A program made the position numbers and the translations under genes. From positions 154,239,962 to 154,303,961 of the forward strand of contig NC_061512.1 in NCBI RefSeq assembly GCF_022539505.1: a stretch of 64,000 nt of DNA. Reading direction: 5' to 3'. This stretch comes from Lolium rigidum. Its lineage: Eukaryota; Streptophyta; Magnoliopsida; Poales; Poaceae. Positions within the stretch are counted from its first letter, which is position 1. Every line of letters begins with the position of its first letter. The notes below the pieces were generated by a model. That model made no database searches. It saw only the letters and a program-made list of their open reading frames with translations, and was not told the origin of the DNA. Of the stretch, positions 1 to 11,001 are shown piece after piece.

Positions 1-1257
1 ATCTCAAGGTCAACAATGGTGGAGAGCAAAAGGAGGAAGAAGAAGTGAGGAGAAAGAGGAGGAAGAAGGCTTTAAATAGGGGTCTTAGATTTCTGCCCGT
101 TGGAGCCAAAATCGCGACAGTCCAGCAGTGCTAGCCTTGTGCCACCGGCAGTGCCGGGGTGGCCGGCAGTGCTGGCCTTGGCCACCGGCAGTGCCGGGGT
201 GCTCCCGGCGGCAGTTCCGGCCCCCCTGTTTTTACCCAAACACCCGATACGAAAACCTTAAGAATTTTTGCATCCGGACTCCGATTTCGATGATCTTGGG
301 CTCGTTGAAATCACAACAACGAGCTATAGAACAATATGCATAGAAACATCATAGTAACGCAAAGTAGTATATAAACAAATGAATAAAGGTTTTACCTATC
401 TATAAAAGGCAAACCGGTAAAACCTCCAATATGGAAAATGCAACAACTTGAGTTAGGAAACTCGGATTTAGGTGAAACCAATTTTTTTTAAAGAAGATAA
501 CAAGAGCTACCCCACAAAGGGTGAAAAGCTTAAGAACAAGTGGGGTAGGTTTTTCTATGTATTTTAGAGTGAAACCTCTCAATACGAGAAACCGAGAAAA
601 ACTCCAATATCGAAAACGCAACAAGTGATTCATGCGGAATCCGTTTTCGATGAACTAGAGCTTGTCATGAGAATAAGCACAAGCTCTAAAACACCATATG
701 GATAAGATCCAAATAACAACCAAGAAAGATGATGCAAGGATGCAAAGGTTTGAGCTCTTCGAAGGATACGATCGAGTTGCTCACACGAGAGCCCTCTTGA
801 TAGTACGGCAACTAAACTATAAACCGGTCTCCAACTACACCATGAGACCGGTGAGAAAGAAACCCTATCAAGAGCAAAATTTAACCTTGCGCATTCCACT
901 TGAGCTTGATGATGACGGTCTTGACCGCAACAAGATGGAACGTCTTTCTTGATTGCGCTTGCTTGATGAAGTAATGCAAAATACTCCCCCATACTCCACT
1001 ATGGGAGAGCTTCTTCTTCGGTGCATCTTCACATATCCATGATCACAATATGGATGACAAGATTCAACCAAATGATCTCTTCGAGATGGCTTATCTTGAA
1101 CTTGCACTTCATTTCTTCATTCTTGCAATCTTGAAGCCAACATAAGGTTCAAGCATTGCCTATGGATAACTCCTACAAATATAACTCAATGCAAACATTA
1201 GTCCATAGGGATTGTCATTAATTACCAAAACCACACATGGGGCTCCATGCACTTTCA
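1..1257 (-). mobile_element. Partial LTR of an unassigned LTR retrotransposon
   Basis: On the minus strand the element begins TGAAAGTGCATGG at 1257, a TG-type LTR start, and runs off the left edge of the window. Near 70-80 the minus strand reads TATTTAAAG followed by a pyrimidine-rich leader, as in a plant LTR promoter, which supports minus orientation. No convincing coding sequence is present. The right edge cuts directly into the coding fragment at 1258. The family is not assigned; the minimum length is 1257 bp. Confidence 0.6.
135..201. repeat. GC-rich tandem duplication within the LTR
   Basis: Two near-identical copies of a 26-27 bp GC-rich block (135-161 and 176-201) lie about 41 bp apart. 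They differ by a 1-bp indel. No function is apparent. Confidence 0.7.
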
Positions 1258-1690
1258 GACCCCCAATCCGCCCGAAGGATATAGGGTAATCTTCTTCGAC
1301 TTCCTCCTTCGCGGCCTTTCTGTCCCTGTTCATGAGTTCCTTCGGGGACTTCTCTTTGTCTACGGGATTCAGTTGTACCAGCTGACTCCCAATTCCATCC
1401 TTCACATTTCTATTTTCAACACTCTATGTGAGTGTTTTCCTGGCATCCATCCCCATTGAGGCTTATGGAAACATATCTTCTACCTTCGCCGCAACAACTC
1501 TAGGGATGCCATATACGACGTAAGTGGTGTCTGCATCTGTGTTCGGTCTGATGCCAGATATTTTGATCTGCAGTTTGCCAACTCAGTCCAAGGATGACGT
1601 AAGAAATGGCTTTACGTGAGGGATGAATCAACTAGCAACCAGCAGTATAGAAGAATTTGATTGAGCATCAGTGAGCTCTGGCTGACCATG
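1258..1690 (+). pseudogene. Decayed 'putative gypsy type transposon' (PF04195-like) fragment
   Basis: The plus frame from 1258 reads PNPPEGYRVIFFDFLLRGL and continues past a stop near 1457 in the same frame (GLWKHIFYLRRNN). The pattern of aromatic residues, then a hydrophobic LLRGL-type segment, then HISIF resembles the N-terminal domain of the grass family annotated as putative gypsy type transposon (PF04195, recognised from memory). The D antisense gene at 47630-49536 carries a better copy of the same domain. The 5' end is cut off by the LTR at 1-1257, and an in-frame stop makes this a remnant. Confidence 0.6.
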
Positions 1691-1909
1691 AAGACATTGA
1701 GTAGTCATCAATAGCACCTCATTTTTATGCAGATTTTAAAATATTTAGATATAATAAATAAATACTTTGAACTTGTTTATTTTGATGTTTAAACGTTAAC
1801 TTTTGTGTCCGCGAGCCAAATACGTCTAGAAGAAAATAGACGCACGGTAAAAAATGATCATTTTTCTGTCCGTGACCAACGTAAGTACACTTAGAGAATC
1901 TCCACCGGC
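1691..1909. other. Unassigned target sequence left of element G
   Basis: AT-rich sequence without a coding signal. It continues, after removal of G and its target duplication, into the GC-richer sequence at 19645-19955, so both are parts of one older locus that I cannot identify. Confidence 0.5.
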
Positions 1910-1914
1910 GCCCC
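1910..1914. repeat. Target site duplication of element G (left copy)
   Basis: GCCCC at 1910-1914 directly precedes the LTR start TGATATGTCT. The same GCCCC at 19645-19649 directly follows the LTR end ...CGCCAGCA. A perfect 5-bp direct repeat is what LTR-retrotransposon integrases generate, and it fixes both outer edges of G. Confidence 0.9.
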
Positions 1915-3593
1915 TGATATGTCTCAAACGTATCTATAATTTCTTATGTTCCATGCTACTTTTATGATGATACTCACATGTTTTATACATATTATATGTC
2001 ATTATTATGCATTTTCCGGCACTAACCTATTGACGAGATGCCGAAGAGCCAGTTGTTGTTTTCTACTATTTTTGGTTTCAGAAATCCTAGTAAGGAAATA
2101 TTCTCGGAATTGGACGAAATCAACGCCCATGGTCTTATTTTTACACGAAGCTTCCAGAAGACCGAAGGAGATACGAAGTGGGGCCACGAGGTGGCGACAC
2201 ACTAGGGAGGCGCGGCCCAGGCCTTGGCCGCGCGACCTTGGCATGTGGGGCCCTCGTGACGCCCCCGACTTTACCCTTCCGCCTACTTAAAGCCTTCGTC
2301 GCGAATACCCCAGTACCGAGAGCCACGATACGGAAAACCTTCCAGAGGCGCCGCCGCCAATCCCATCTCGGGGGATTCAGGAGATCGCCTCCGGCACCCT
2401 GCCGGAGAGGGGAATCATCTCCCGGAGGTCTCTTCCTCACCATGATCGCCTCCGGATCGATGTGTGAGTAGTTCACCCCTGGACTATGGGTCCATAGCAG
2501 TAGCTAGATGGTTGTCTTCTCCTGATTGTGCTATAATGTTAGATCTTGTGAGCTGCCTATCATGATCAAGATCATCTATTTGTAATGCTACATGTTGTGT
2601 TTGTTGGGATCCGATGAATATTGAATACTATGTCAAGTTGATTATCAATCTATCATATATGTTGTTTATGTTCTTGCATGCTCTCCGTTGCTAGTAGAGG
2701 CTCTGGCCAAGTTGATACTTGTGACTCCAAGAGGGAGTATTTATGCTCGATAGTGCGTTCATGCCTCCATTGAATCTGGGACAGTGACAGAAAGTTCTAA
2801 GTTGCGGATGTGCTGTTGCCACTAGGGATAAAACATCGATGCTTTGTCTAAGGATATTTGTGTTGATTACATTACGCACCATACTTAATGCAATTGTCTG
2901 TTATTTGCAACTTAATACTAGAGGGGGTTCGGATGATAACCTGAAGGTGGACTTTTTAGGCATAGATGCATGCTGGATAGCGGTCTATGTACTTTGTCGT
3001 AATGCCCTGATTAAATCTCATAGTACTCATCATGATATATGCATGTGCATTGTTATGCCTTCTTTATTTGTCAATTGCCCAACTGTAATTTGTTCACCCA
3101 ACATGCTATTTATCTTATGGGAGAGACACCACTAGTGAACTGTGGATCCCGGTCCATTCTTTTACATCTGAAATACAATCTACTGCAATTGTTCTTTACT
3201 GTTATTCGCAAACAAACATCATCATCCACACTATACATTTAATCCTTTGTTTACAACAAACCGGTAAAATTGATAACCTCACTGTTACGTTGGGGCAAAG
3301 TACTTTGATTGTGTTGTGCAGGTTCCACGATGGCGCCGGAATCCCTGGTGTTGCGCCGCACTACACTCCGCCACCAACAACCTTCACGTGTTCCTTGACT
3401 CCTACTGGTTCGATAACCTTGGTTTCTTACTGAGGGAAAACTTGTTGTTGTACGCATCACACCTTCCTCTTGGGGTTCCCAACGGACGTGTGCTTACACG
3501 CCATCAAGCATTTTTTCTGGCGCCGTTGCCGGGGACCTGAAGAAAAGTTACTTCACAAAGATTTCTATGTCCCACGTCAACTGCACGCCAGCA
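1915..3593 (+). repeat. 5' LTR of G
   Basis: Starts TGATATGTCT and ends CACGCCAGCA. The end is set by comparison with the 3' LTR, whose match stops at the same base and is followed by the target duplication. A TATA-like ACTTAAAG at about 2284-2291 may be the promoter. The last 76 bases follow an extra primer-site copy at 3518-3535. Confidence 0.88.
3518..3535 (+). other. Second primer-binding-site copy trapped inside the G LTR
   Basis: TGGCGCCGTTGCCGGGGA occurs here, inside the LTR, and again at 3604-3621, 86 bp downstream, where it acts as primer site. All 18 bases agree, and both are preceded by AGCATTTTTTC or GCATTTTTTC. The 3' LTR carries the same internal copy at 19569-19586. Confidence 0.9.
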
Positions 3594-3603
3594 GCATTTT
3601 TTC

Positions 3604-3621
3604 TGGCGCCGTTGCCGGGGA
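3604..3621 (+). promoter_or_regulatory. Primer-binding site of G (tRNA-Asp type)
   Basis: TGGCGCCGTTGCCGGGGA, ten bases after the LTR end, is complementary to the 3' acceptor end of plant tRNA-Asp, the usual primer of Athila elements. This is where minus-strand DNA synthesis would start. Confidence 0.85.
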
Positions 3622-3824
3622 GATCAAGACACGCTGCAAGGGGAGTCTCCCACATCCAATCTCTTTACTTTGTTTTTGTCTTGCTTTGTTTTACATTATT
3701 TACTACAAAAATACAAAAAAATTAGTTGCTAGTTTTACTTTATTTATTGTCTTGTTCTCTATATTGAAAACACAAAAAAATTAGTTACTTGCATTTAATT
3801 TATTTATCTTTTGTTTATTTCATC

Positions 3825-4469
3825 ATGATTCCTCCTAAATACACTCTAAAAGACATACCGTTAGGACGAGGGTCTATCATTGGGAGAGATAATATAGAAG
3901 ATTTTTTCACTCATGTTAGTACAGCTGAAGATTTTGAAGATAGACACTTGGTAGAACTTGCTCCTACTTATGAAATTGCTGCTGCTTCTTTAGTACACAT
4001 GTTGGAAACTAAATTTGTTAATATCAATCCTATAATTCAACATATGTTTCTTACACTCTCTGATATGGAAAGGGGAGAAAAGAGAAATTTTGTTCTAAAA
4101 GTCCTTCGTAGAGAATTTGAAGATATAGCTAAAGAAGCTAGAAAAGTTTTTATTAAGCATAAGAGGCTTGGCTTTTATACCGACTTTGCAAGAACACTTG
4201 AAAAGATGGACATGGATAGAATAAAGTACACTAATAATGTTAATGATGGAGGGGAGATTAAAGTACCGATACCTAGTAAGCTCCTAGGAATGCATGAAGC
4301 TCTAGAAAATAACTATGGTTGGCTTGTTCCTGAAAATTTGTTTGATGAGAATAGAAAACCTAAGAGTAATGAAAAAGGAGCCTATGAAACTTACATAGAT
4401 AAGATACAATGCATAGTTGAGAAAACTCCAAACCCCTCTGTTGATACTTCATCTCTTGATAATACTTGA
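3825..4469 (+). CDS. Uncharacterised 214-aa protein of element G
   Basis: One uninterrupted frame, beginning MIPPKYTLKDI and ending in TAA-free sequence until TGA at 4467-4469. An upstream in-frame ATG at 3789 would add twelve mostly hydrophobic residues (LIYLSFVYF); I prefer 3825 because the product then starts as a soluble protein, but this is a judgement. The protein is charged and rich in Glu, Lys and Asp, predicted mostly helical, with a basic middle (KEARKVFIKHKRL) and an acidic, polar tail. I see no zinc knuckle, retropepsin DTG/DSG motif, RT or integrase motif, signal peptide or membrane segment. It is the only gene of G and sits where Gag would be, so a Gag-like packaging role is possible but inferred from position alone. 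An open frame in an element this diverged suggests recent activity. Confidence 0.75.
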   Translation: MIPPKYTLKDIPLGRGSIIGRDNIEDFFTHVSTAEDFEDRHLVELAPTYEIAAASLVHMLETKFVNINPIIQHMFLTLSDMERGEKRNFVLKVLRREFEDIAKEARKVFIKHKRLGFYTDFARTLEKMDMDRIKYTNNVNDGGEIKVPIPSKLLGMHEALENNYGWLVPENLFDENRKPKSNEKGAYETYIDKIQCIVEKTPNPSVDTSSLDNT

Positions 4470-7062
4470 TTTACACTTTCTGCGCCTAGCTGAAAGGCGT
4501 TAAAGAAAAGCGCTTATGGGAGACAACCCATTATTTTACTTCTGCACCTTTGTTTTATATTTGAGTCTTGGAAGTTGTTAATACTGTAGCAACCTCTCAT
4601 TATCTTTATTTTATTGCATTGTTGTGCCAAGTAAAGTCTTTGATAGTAAAGTCAATATTGATTTGAATTACTGCGCAGGAACAGATTTCTTGCTGTCACG
4701 AAATTGAGCCGCCCCTGCTGTAGAAAATTTAGAAAATCTGCCAATTTACGTGCGTGATCCTCAGATATGTACGCAACTTTCATTCAATTTGAGCATTTTC
4801 ATCTGAGTAAGTCCAGTGCCTATAAAAAATTCGTCTTTACGAACTGTTCTGTTTTGACAGATTCTGCCTTTTATTTCGCATTGCCTGTTTTGCTATGTTT
4901 GATGGATTTGTTTGTTCCATTAACTTTCAGTAGCTTTGTGCAATGTCTAGAAGTGCTAAGAATGATCATGTCACCTCTGAATATATGAATTCTCAATTAT
5001 GCACTAACCCTCTAATGAGATTGTTTTGAGTTTGGTGTGGAGGAAGTTTTCAAGGGTCAATAGAGGAGGATGATACAATATGATCAAGAAGAGTGAAAAG
5101 TCTAAGCTTGGGGATGCCCCTGTGGTTCATCCCTGCATATTTTAAGAAGACTCAAGCATCTAAGCTTGGGGATGCCCAAGGCATCCCTTTTTCATCGACA
5201 ACTTATCAGGTCACCTCTAGTGAAACTATATTTTTATTCCGTCACATCTTATGTTCTTTACTTGGAGCGTCTGTTTGTTTTTATTTTTGTTTTCGTTTGA
5301 ATAAAATCGGATCCTAGCATTCTTTGTTTGGGAGAGAGACACGCTCCGTTGTTTCGTATGAACACATATGTTCTTAGCTTTATTCTTAATGTTCATGGCG
5401 AAGGTTGAACTACTTCGTTCATTGTTATATGGTTGGAAACAGAAAATGCTGCATGTGGTAAATGGTATAATGTCTTGAATAATTTGATACTTGGCAATTG
5501 TTGTGCTCATATAGATCATGTTTAAGCTCTTGCATCATGTACTTTGCACCCATTAATGAAGAACTACATAGAGCTTGTTAAAATTTGGTTTGCATGATTG
5601 GTCTCTAGAGTCTAGATATTTTCTGGTTAAGGTGTTTGAACAACAAGGAGACAATGTAAAGTCTTATAATGCTTACAATATGTTCATATGTGAGCTTTGC
5701 TGCACCGTTTTATACTTGAGTTTGCTTCAAACAACCTTTCTAGCCTAGCCTTGTATTGAGAGGAATTCTTCTCGTGCATCCAAATCCTTGAGCCAAAAAC
5801 TATGCCATTTGTGTCCACCATACCTACCTACTACATGGTATTTCTCTGCCATTCCAAAGTACATTACTTGAGTGCTACCTTTAAAAATTCTATCTTTTCT
5901 CTTTGCAATATATAGCTCATGGGAAAAATAGCCTTAAAAACTATTGTGGTGAAGAATATGTAGCTATGTATCTTATTTCTTAATAAGTTGCTTGTTGAGC
6001 GGTAACCATGTTTCTGGGGACGCCATCAACAATTTTACGTTTGTTGAATATCATGTGAGTTGCTATGCATGTTCGTCTTGTCTGAAGTAAGGGCGATTTT
6101 CATGATAAATGGTTTGAGTATGCATATTGTTAGAGAAGAACATTGGGCCGCTAACTAAAGCCATGATTCATGGTGGAAGTTTCAGTTTGGACAATAAATC
6201 CTCAATCTCTTATGAAAATTTTATCTGTTGTTGAATGCTTATGCATTAAAGAGGAGTCCATTATCTGTTGTCTATGTTGTCCCGGTATGGATGTCTAAGT
6301 TGAGAATAATCAAAAGCGAGAAATCCAATGCGAACTTTCTCCTTAGACCTTTGTACAGGCGGCATAGAGGTACCCCTTTGTGACACTTGGTTGAAACATA
6401 TGCTATGCAATGATAATCCATGTTAATCCGAGCTAATTAGGACAAGGTGCGAGCACTATTGGTATACTATGCATGAGGCTTGCAACTTATAGGATATCTT
6501 ATACATAACACATATGATTTATTACTACCGTTGACAAAATTGTTTCTATGTTTTCAAAATGAAAAGCTCTAGCACAAAAATAGTAATCCATGCTTCCTCT
6601 CGCGAAGGGCCTATCTTCTACTTTATTGTTGAGTCAGTTTACCTATTCTTTCTATCCCGAAGCAAACACTTGTATCAACCGTGTGCATTGATTCTTACAT
6701 GTTTACCTATTGCACTTGTTATATTACTTTGTGTTGACAATTATCCATGAGATAAATATGTTGAAGTTGAAAGCAATTGCTGAAACTTATATCTTCCTTT
6801 GTGTTGCTTCATAGCTTTTTACTAAGAATCTATTGCTTTATGAGTAACTCTTATGCAAGTCTTATTGATGATAGTCTTGAAAGTACTATTCATGAAAAGT
6901 CTTTGCTATATGGTTCATTTGTTTACTCATTGTCTTCACCATTGCTTCGAATCGCTACATTCATCTCATATGCTTTACAATAGTATTGATCAAGATTATG
7001 ATAGCATGTCACTTCAGAAATTATCCTTGTTATCGTTTACCTACTCGAGGGCGAGTAGGAAC
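4470..7062 (+). other. Long 3' non-coding region of G
   Basis: About 2.6 kb without a credible gene. It opens with a conserved block including TGGGAGACAACCCA (4517-4530). Much of it matches the minus-strand region 42740-45300 of element C and, around 6200-6740, the 3' region of element E. Two internal copies of the polypurine motif occur at 5103-5118 and 5161-5176. Confidence 0.8.
5103..5176 (+). repeat. Two internal polypurine-tract copies in G
   Basis: TAAGCTTGGGGATGCC occurs at 5103-5118 and 5161-5176. It matches the terminal polypurine tract at 7063-7077. The same pair is present in element C on the other strand (44591-44605, 44649-44663). Confidence 0.85.
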
Positions 7063-7077
7063 TAAGCTTGGGGATGC
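7063..7077 (+). promoter_or_regulatory. Polypurine tract of G
   Basis: TAAGCTTGGGGATGC lies immediately before the 3' LTR start TGATACGTCT at 7079. By position it is the primer for plus-strand DNA synthesis. Confidence 0.8.
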
Positions 7078-7078
7078 T

Positions 7079-7578
7079 TGATACGTCTCAAACGTATCTA
7101 TAATTTCTTATGTTCCATGCAACTTTTATGATGATACTCACATGTTTTATACACATTATATGTCATTATTATGCATTTTCCGGCACTAACCTATTGACGA
7201 GATGCCGAAGAGCCGATTGTTGTTTTCTCGCTGTTTTTGGTTTCAGAAATCCTAGTAAGGAAATATTCTCGGAATTGGACGAAATCAACGCCCAGGGTCT
7301 TATTTTTCCACGAAGCTTCCAGAAGACCGAAGGAGATACGAAGTGGGGCCACGAGGTGGCGACACACTAGGGTGGCGCGGCCCAGGCCTTGGCCGCGCGA
7401 CCCTGGCATGTGGGGCCCTCGTGACGCCCCCGACTCTACCCTTCCGCCTACTTAAAGCCTTCGTCGCGAATACCCCAGTACCGAGAGCCACGATACGGAA
7501 AACCTTCCAGAGACGCCGCCGCCAATCCCATCTCGGGGGATTCAGGAGATCGCCTCCGACACCCTGCCGGAGAGGGGA
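7079..7578 (+). repeat. 3' LTR of G, first part
   Basis: Aligns with 1915-2416 of the 5' LTR with scattered substitutions. It stops at GAGGGGA, where element H is inserted, and resumes at 18465. Confidence 0.9.
7574..7578. repeat. Target site duplication of element H (left copy)
   Basis: GGGGA at 7574-7578 and again at 18460-18464 flank H exactly. The uninterrupted 5' LTR of G has a single GGGGA at this point, which confirms insertion of H into an existing G copy. Confidence 0.93.
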
Positions 7579-10527
7579 TGTAACATCCCAATTTTCAAAA
7601 GTTCAAACTTCATGCATGGCATTCATAAGCATGCATTTCATACATGTGCATCATGACATTTTTGCGTTTAGGGAAAATTCAAAGTGCATTTCAAAAACCA
7701 AACCCTAATATGGCGCTATTAGCCACTTATGCATCTATGTGAACTTTAGTTTCAAAAGTAATTTATTTTGTCTCAAATATGATTTCATAGTGAAGCCCTT
7801 TTCACAAGGTTTCCAACGATATCTCATTCATATTTTTCTGATTTTATTTGGTGCCTCAAATGCATTTTTAAATAAGAGAAGAGGATAAAAAAAAAAGAGA
7901 GGCGGCCGACCCAGCCGGGCCGACCCAACTGGCCGATCCGGCCCAGCCAGCCAGGCCGGCCAGGCCTCCCCCGCGCCCCACCTCCTCTCCCTCCCCCCTG
8001 GGCCGACCAGGCCAAGGCAGGCCCAGCAGGCCAGCGCCCCCACCGGCCCACGCGCCCGACGCCCGTCGTCCCCAACCTCCAACCGCCGCCACCTCCCGTA
8101 CGTGCGCACGTACGGGCACGCGCACGCACGAGCAACCGTCCGGCCACCTCCCACTCGCCCACCTCGCGCCCCTCTCTCTCGGCCGAGACCGCCCCCTTAA
8201 AGCCCCCGGCGTCCTCTCTCTTTTCCCCCTCTCCTCCCTCTCAGCCACGCCCCCAGGCTGCCCGGATTGCTCGCCGGAGCGCCGCCAACCGCGCCGCCTC
8301 CATCTGCCCGCCACGGCCATCCCGGCCCGAATCCCTCCAAGCCACTGCCGCCACCCTACGCGCCACCTCAAGCCGCACGTCGTCCACGTTTCTGCCAGGC
8401 CGGGAGACGCCGGGAAACGCCGCCGGCGAGCACCACCGAGCCGGCCGGCCATCTCCACCACCGCCGGCCACGTCAGCCGCCACGCGTCCGCCACACGTGC
8501 GCCACGTGAGCGCCCCTTTGTTTCTCTTTTTCTTCTTTCCAATTTCTGCAAACAGATCTGAGCCATAGATGTTATGTTGATCCAACGTCTCTAAGCGCTG
8601 ATCCGCGACAAAGAGGTACCCACCAATAGGAAATCGCCACATGTCCAAGTACACACCCTAGATCTCGTTTAATTCAGTTTTCGATAGTCCGCGCCTTGTA
8701 AAATTCATATCCAGAGATCCGTATGTCCAAAAATCACAAACTTTATACCTCTGGAATCCTAAAAATATAAGAAACACTATTAACCAATAAAATGTGGACT
8801 TACAGAAGTTTGAGTTTCATTCATATTTAAATGCCTAATCAGAGTACTTCACCCATAAAATGAGATCTACATACCCTATTCGAGTGATTCCTTTTGCATA
8901 TGCTTGCAAATGGAACCCTCTGTCCAGTAGTACCATAACCATCATTTGTCTACTGTACCAAAACACCTTTTTCAATTAATGGTAGTTGCCCTTCGCTAGT
9001 GCGACATAGATGGTTCACAATAATACAACCAACCATAAAACTTGATCATGGCATCATGCATGTAGTGACAACCAGAGAACATTAAATGGAGTGCAATTGT
9101 GTAAGTCTCATATGCATCTCATGTCTATGGTTGTGCATTTGTGTTGTGCATTGTGTTTATCGTTCTATGTATGAATGTTTGTAGATTGCGACTGTGACAG
9201 CTGCAACCGTTGTGACTGCGAAGATTGCAACTCTTCCCTCTGAAAAAGGCAAGTGACACACACCAAAAGTCCCAGTTTTAATTCTTGCACCGTAGTGTTT
9301 TTATAGTAGACATGTCTAGGGTTTATGATTTGTGCTTGCTAGTAAATCCTAGTAGTTTAGCTACACCACTCCTAGACTCCCTTAGCCGCCATTAAATTTA
9401 GTTGTTACCTGCTATGCCATGGAAAGGTTTTGATAGAGGTTAAGGAAAAACAACTAAGTTTAATGAATTACCTGGGTGAATGGTGGAGTTATGGAGAGGG
9501 TGGCTGTATCAGGGGGCGAGACCCTGGTGCTAGTGCACACTTGCGGAAAGTCACCCAGGCTTAAAGAGATTGTAGACAAACCTTGCTCATTAGCTTTTCG
9601 TACAACCACATGCTACTATGGCTCGGCTTGACAAAGTATGTTGTATGAACCCGGATCCTAGGGGCCAGGTGGTGGTAGAGGGATACCGTAGGTGGAACGG
9701 GGCCCTTAGGGAATGGTTCGGGTGATTACACACGAAGGTCTCGGCCACGGTCCGCACCTATCCTCTCGAGCAAAATGTGCATCGAGGTAGAAGGATTGAC
9801 CTGGCCATGTGGGTAAAGGTGTACAACCTCTCGAGAGTGTAAAATCTAAGTACTTAGCCGTGTCCCCGGTTATGGACAACTTGAGCGAACTGACAAGTCC
9901 TTGTTCGAAGATCTCCTCATCCCAATTTCTTAAATAAAAATTGGTGGGTGAACAAGGGTAGGATGGTACATTGGGGCTTTACCAATGTTACTGTTAATTG
10001 GTACATTGGGGATTTACCAATGTGACTATTAATTAGATTGAAAGAAAATGTTTTCATAAATGACAGGGAAAAATTGGCTTTATGCAAAATGAACTTGAGC
10101 TCTACCTGCCAGATGTGCACGTAGGTGTAGGATGCCTTTTGAGTCCACAAAAGTGTCCTTGCCAATACTATTCCAAATGTATTGATTCCTTCGGGCTGCA
10201 ACGTTTGATGTTGCAGGTATCCCTAGTTGCTGAAGAAGATGTTAGGATCACGAGTCCTTGCCCAACATGTCTGCCTGTGGCATCCGTGAAGGAAGAGGAC
10301 TCCATGCTATTTGCTTTCCGCTTGATGTTGAACTCTGATTTATGTTTATGCTAGCCCTAGAGCTATGCAAGTTGTATCGAACTATTTTATTTTCGCTGGA
10401 TCTTAGGTTGTAATGAAGACCTTTGCTACTTGGTATTTCATCTTAAACTGTGTGTGCTAGCAGTTCGATCCAGGGACTAGCACTAATGCACAGGGACTTG
10501 CACTTTATTTAAAGTGAGGTCACTACA
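7579..10527 (+). repeat. 5' LTR of H
   Basis: Starts TGTAACATCCC and ends GTCACTACA. It contains a GC-rich block at 7900-8510 with long spurious open frames on both strands, followed by AT-rich sequence. Compared with the 3' LTR it shows few substitutions and small indels, for instance a shorter A-rich run near 7890. Confidence 0.92.
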
Positions 10528-10529
10528 GA

Positions 10530-10541
10530 TGGTATCAGAGC
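10530..10541 (+). promoter_or_regulatory. Primer-binding site of H (tRNA-iMet type)
   Basis: TGGTATCAGAGC, two bases after the LTR end, is the classic complement to the 3' end of plant initiator tRNA-Met used by chromoviruses. Confidence 0.92.
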
Positions 10542-11001
10542 ACTGTGTTGCCCATAGGTTCGTGACCCTAGGTTTGGATAGAAATAGGAAGACCTTATGA
10601 TGAAATTCCCTCTTATCTATCTAATCCATTCTCTATTGAAAAGAAATGTTTGCAAATTTGTTTTCTTGTATTCTCACCTAGCTATTTCATCTTCAAAACA
10701 AATCTTCATCCTTTAGACGTCCAATCTTTGAAGACCTCAAGGAAGTGGAAGAGAAGCTAGAAGCACCTTAGATGGAAATAGAGTAGACCACCACTTTCCC
10801 TCTTTTATCAGACCAACGATATCTTAAAACGCATTGATCATACCAAATTGTGGTATGACCATACTAGTTTGTTAGTGTTTAAAAATATTTGCTTGCGTGA
10901 TTTTGAGGATTGTTTATATGCTTGTGTTGTGTGAGGGTAGGAAATTTTATTTCTCCTTAGCTCTAGTCTAAATTCCATTCTTACCTCTCAAACCCCACAG
11001 C

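Noticed and set aside
7824..8654. Long GC-rich frames on the minus strand, repeated at 15743-16571
   Set aside because: They lie in the GC-rich block of the H LTR, occur on both strands in several frames, and show no domain; the frames differ between the two LTRs by indels.
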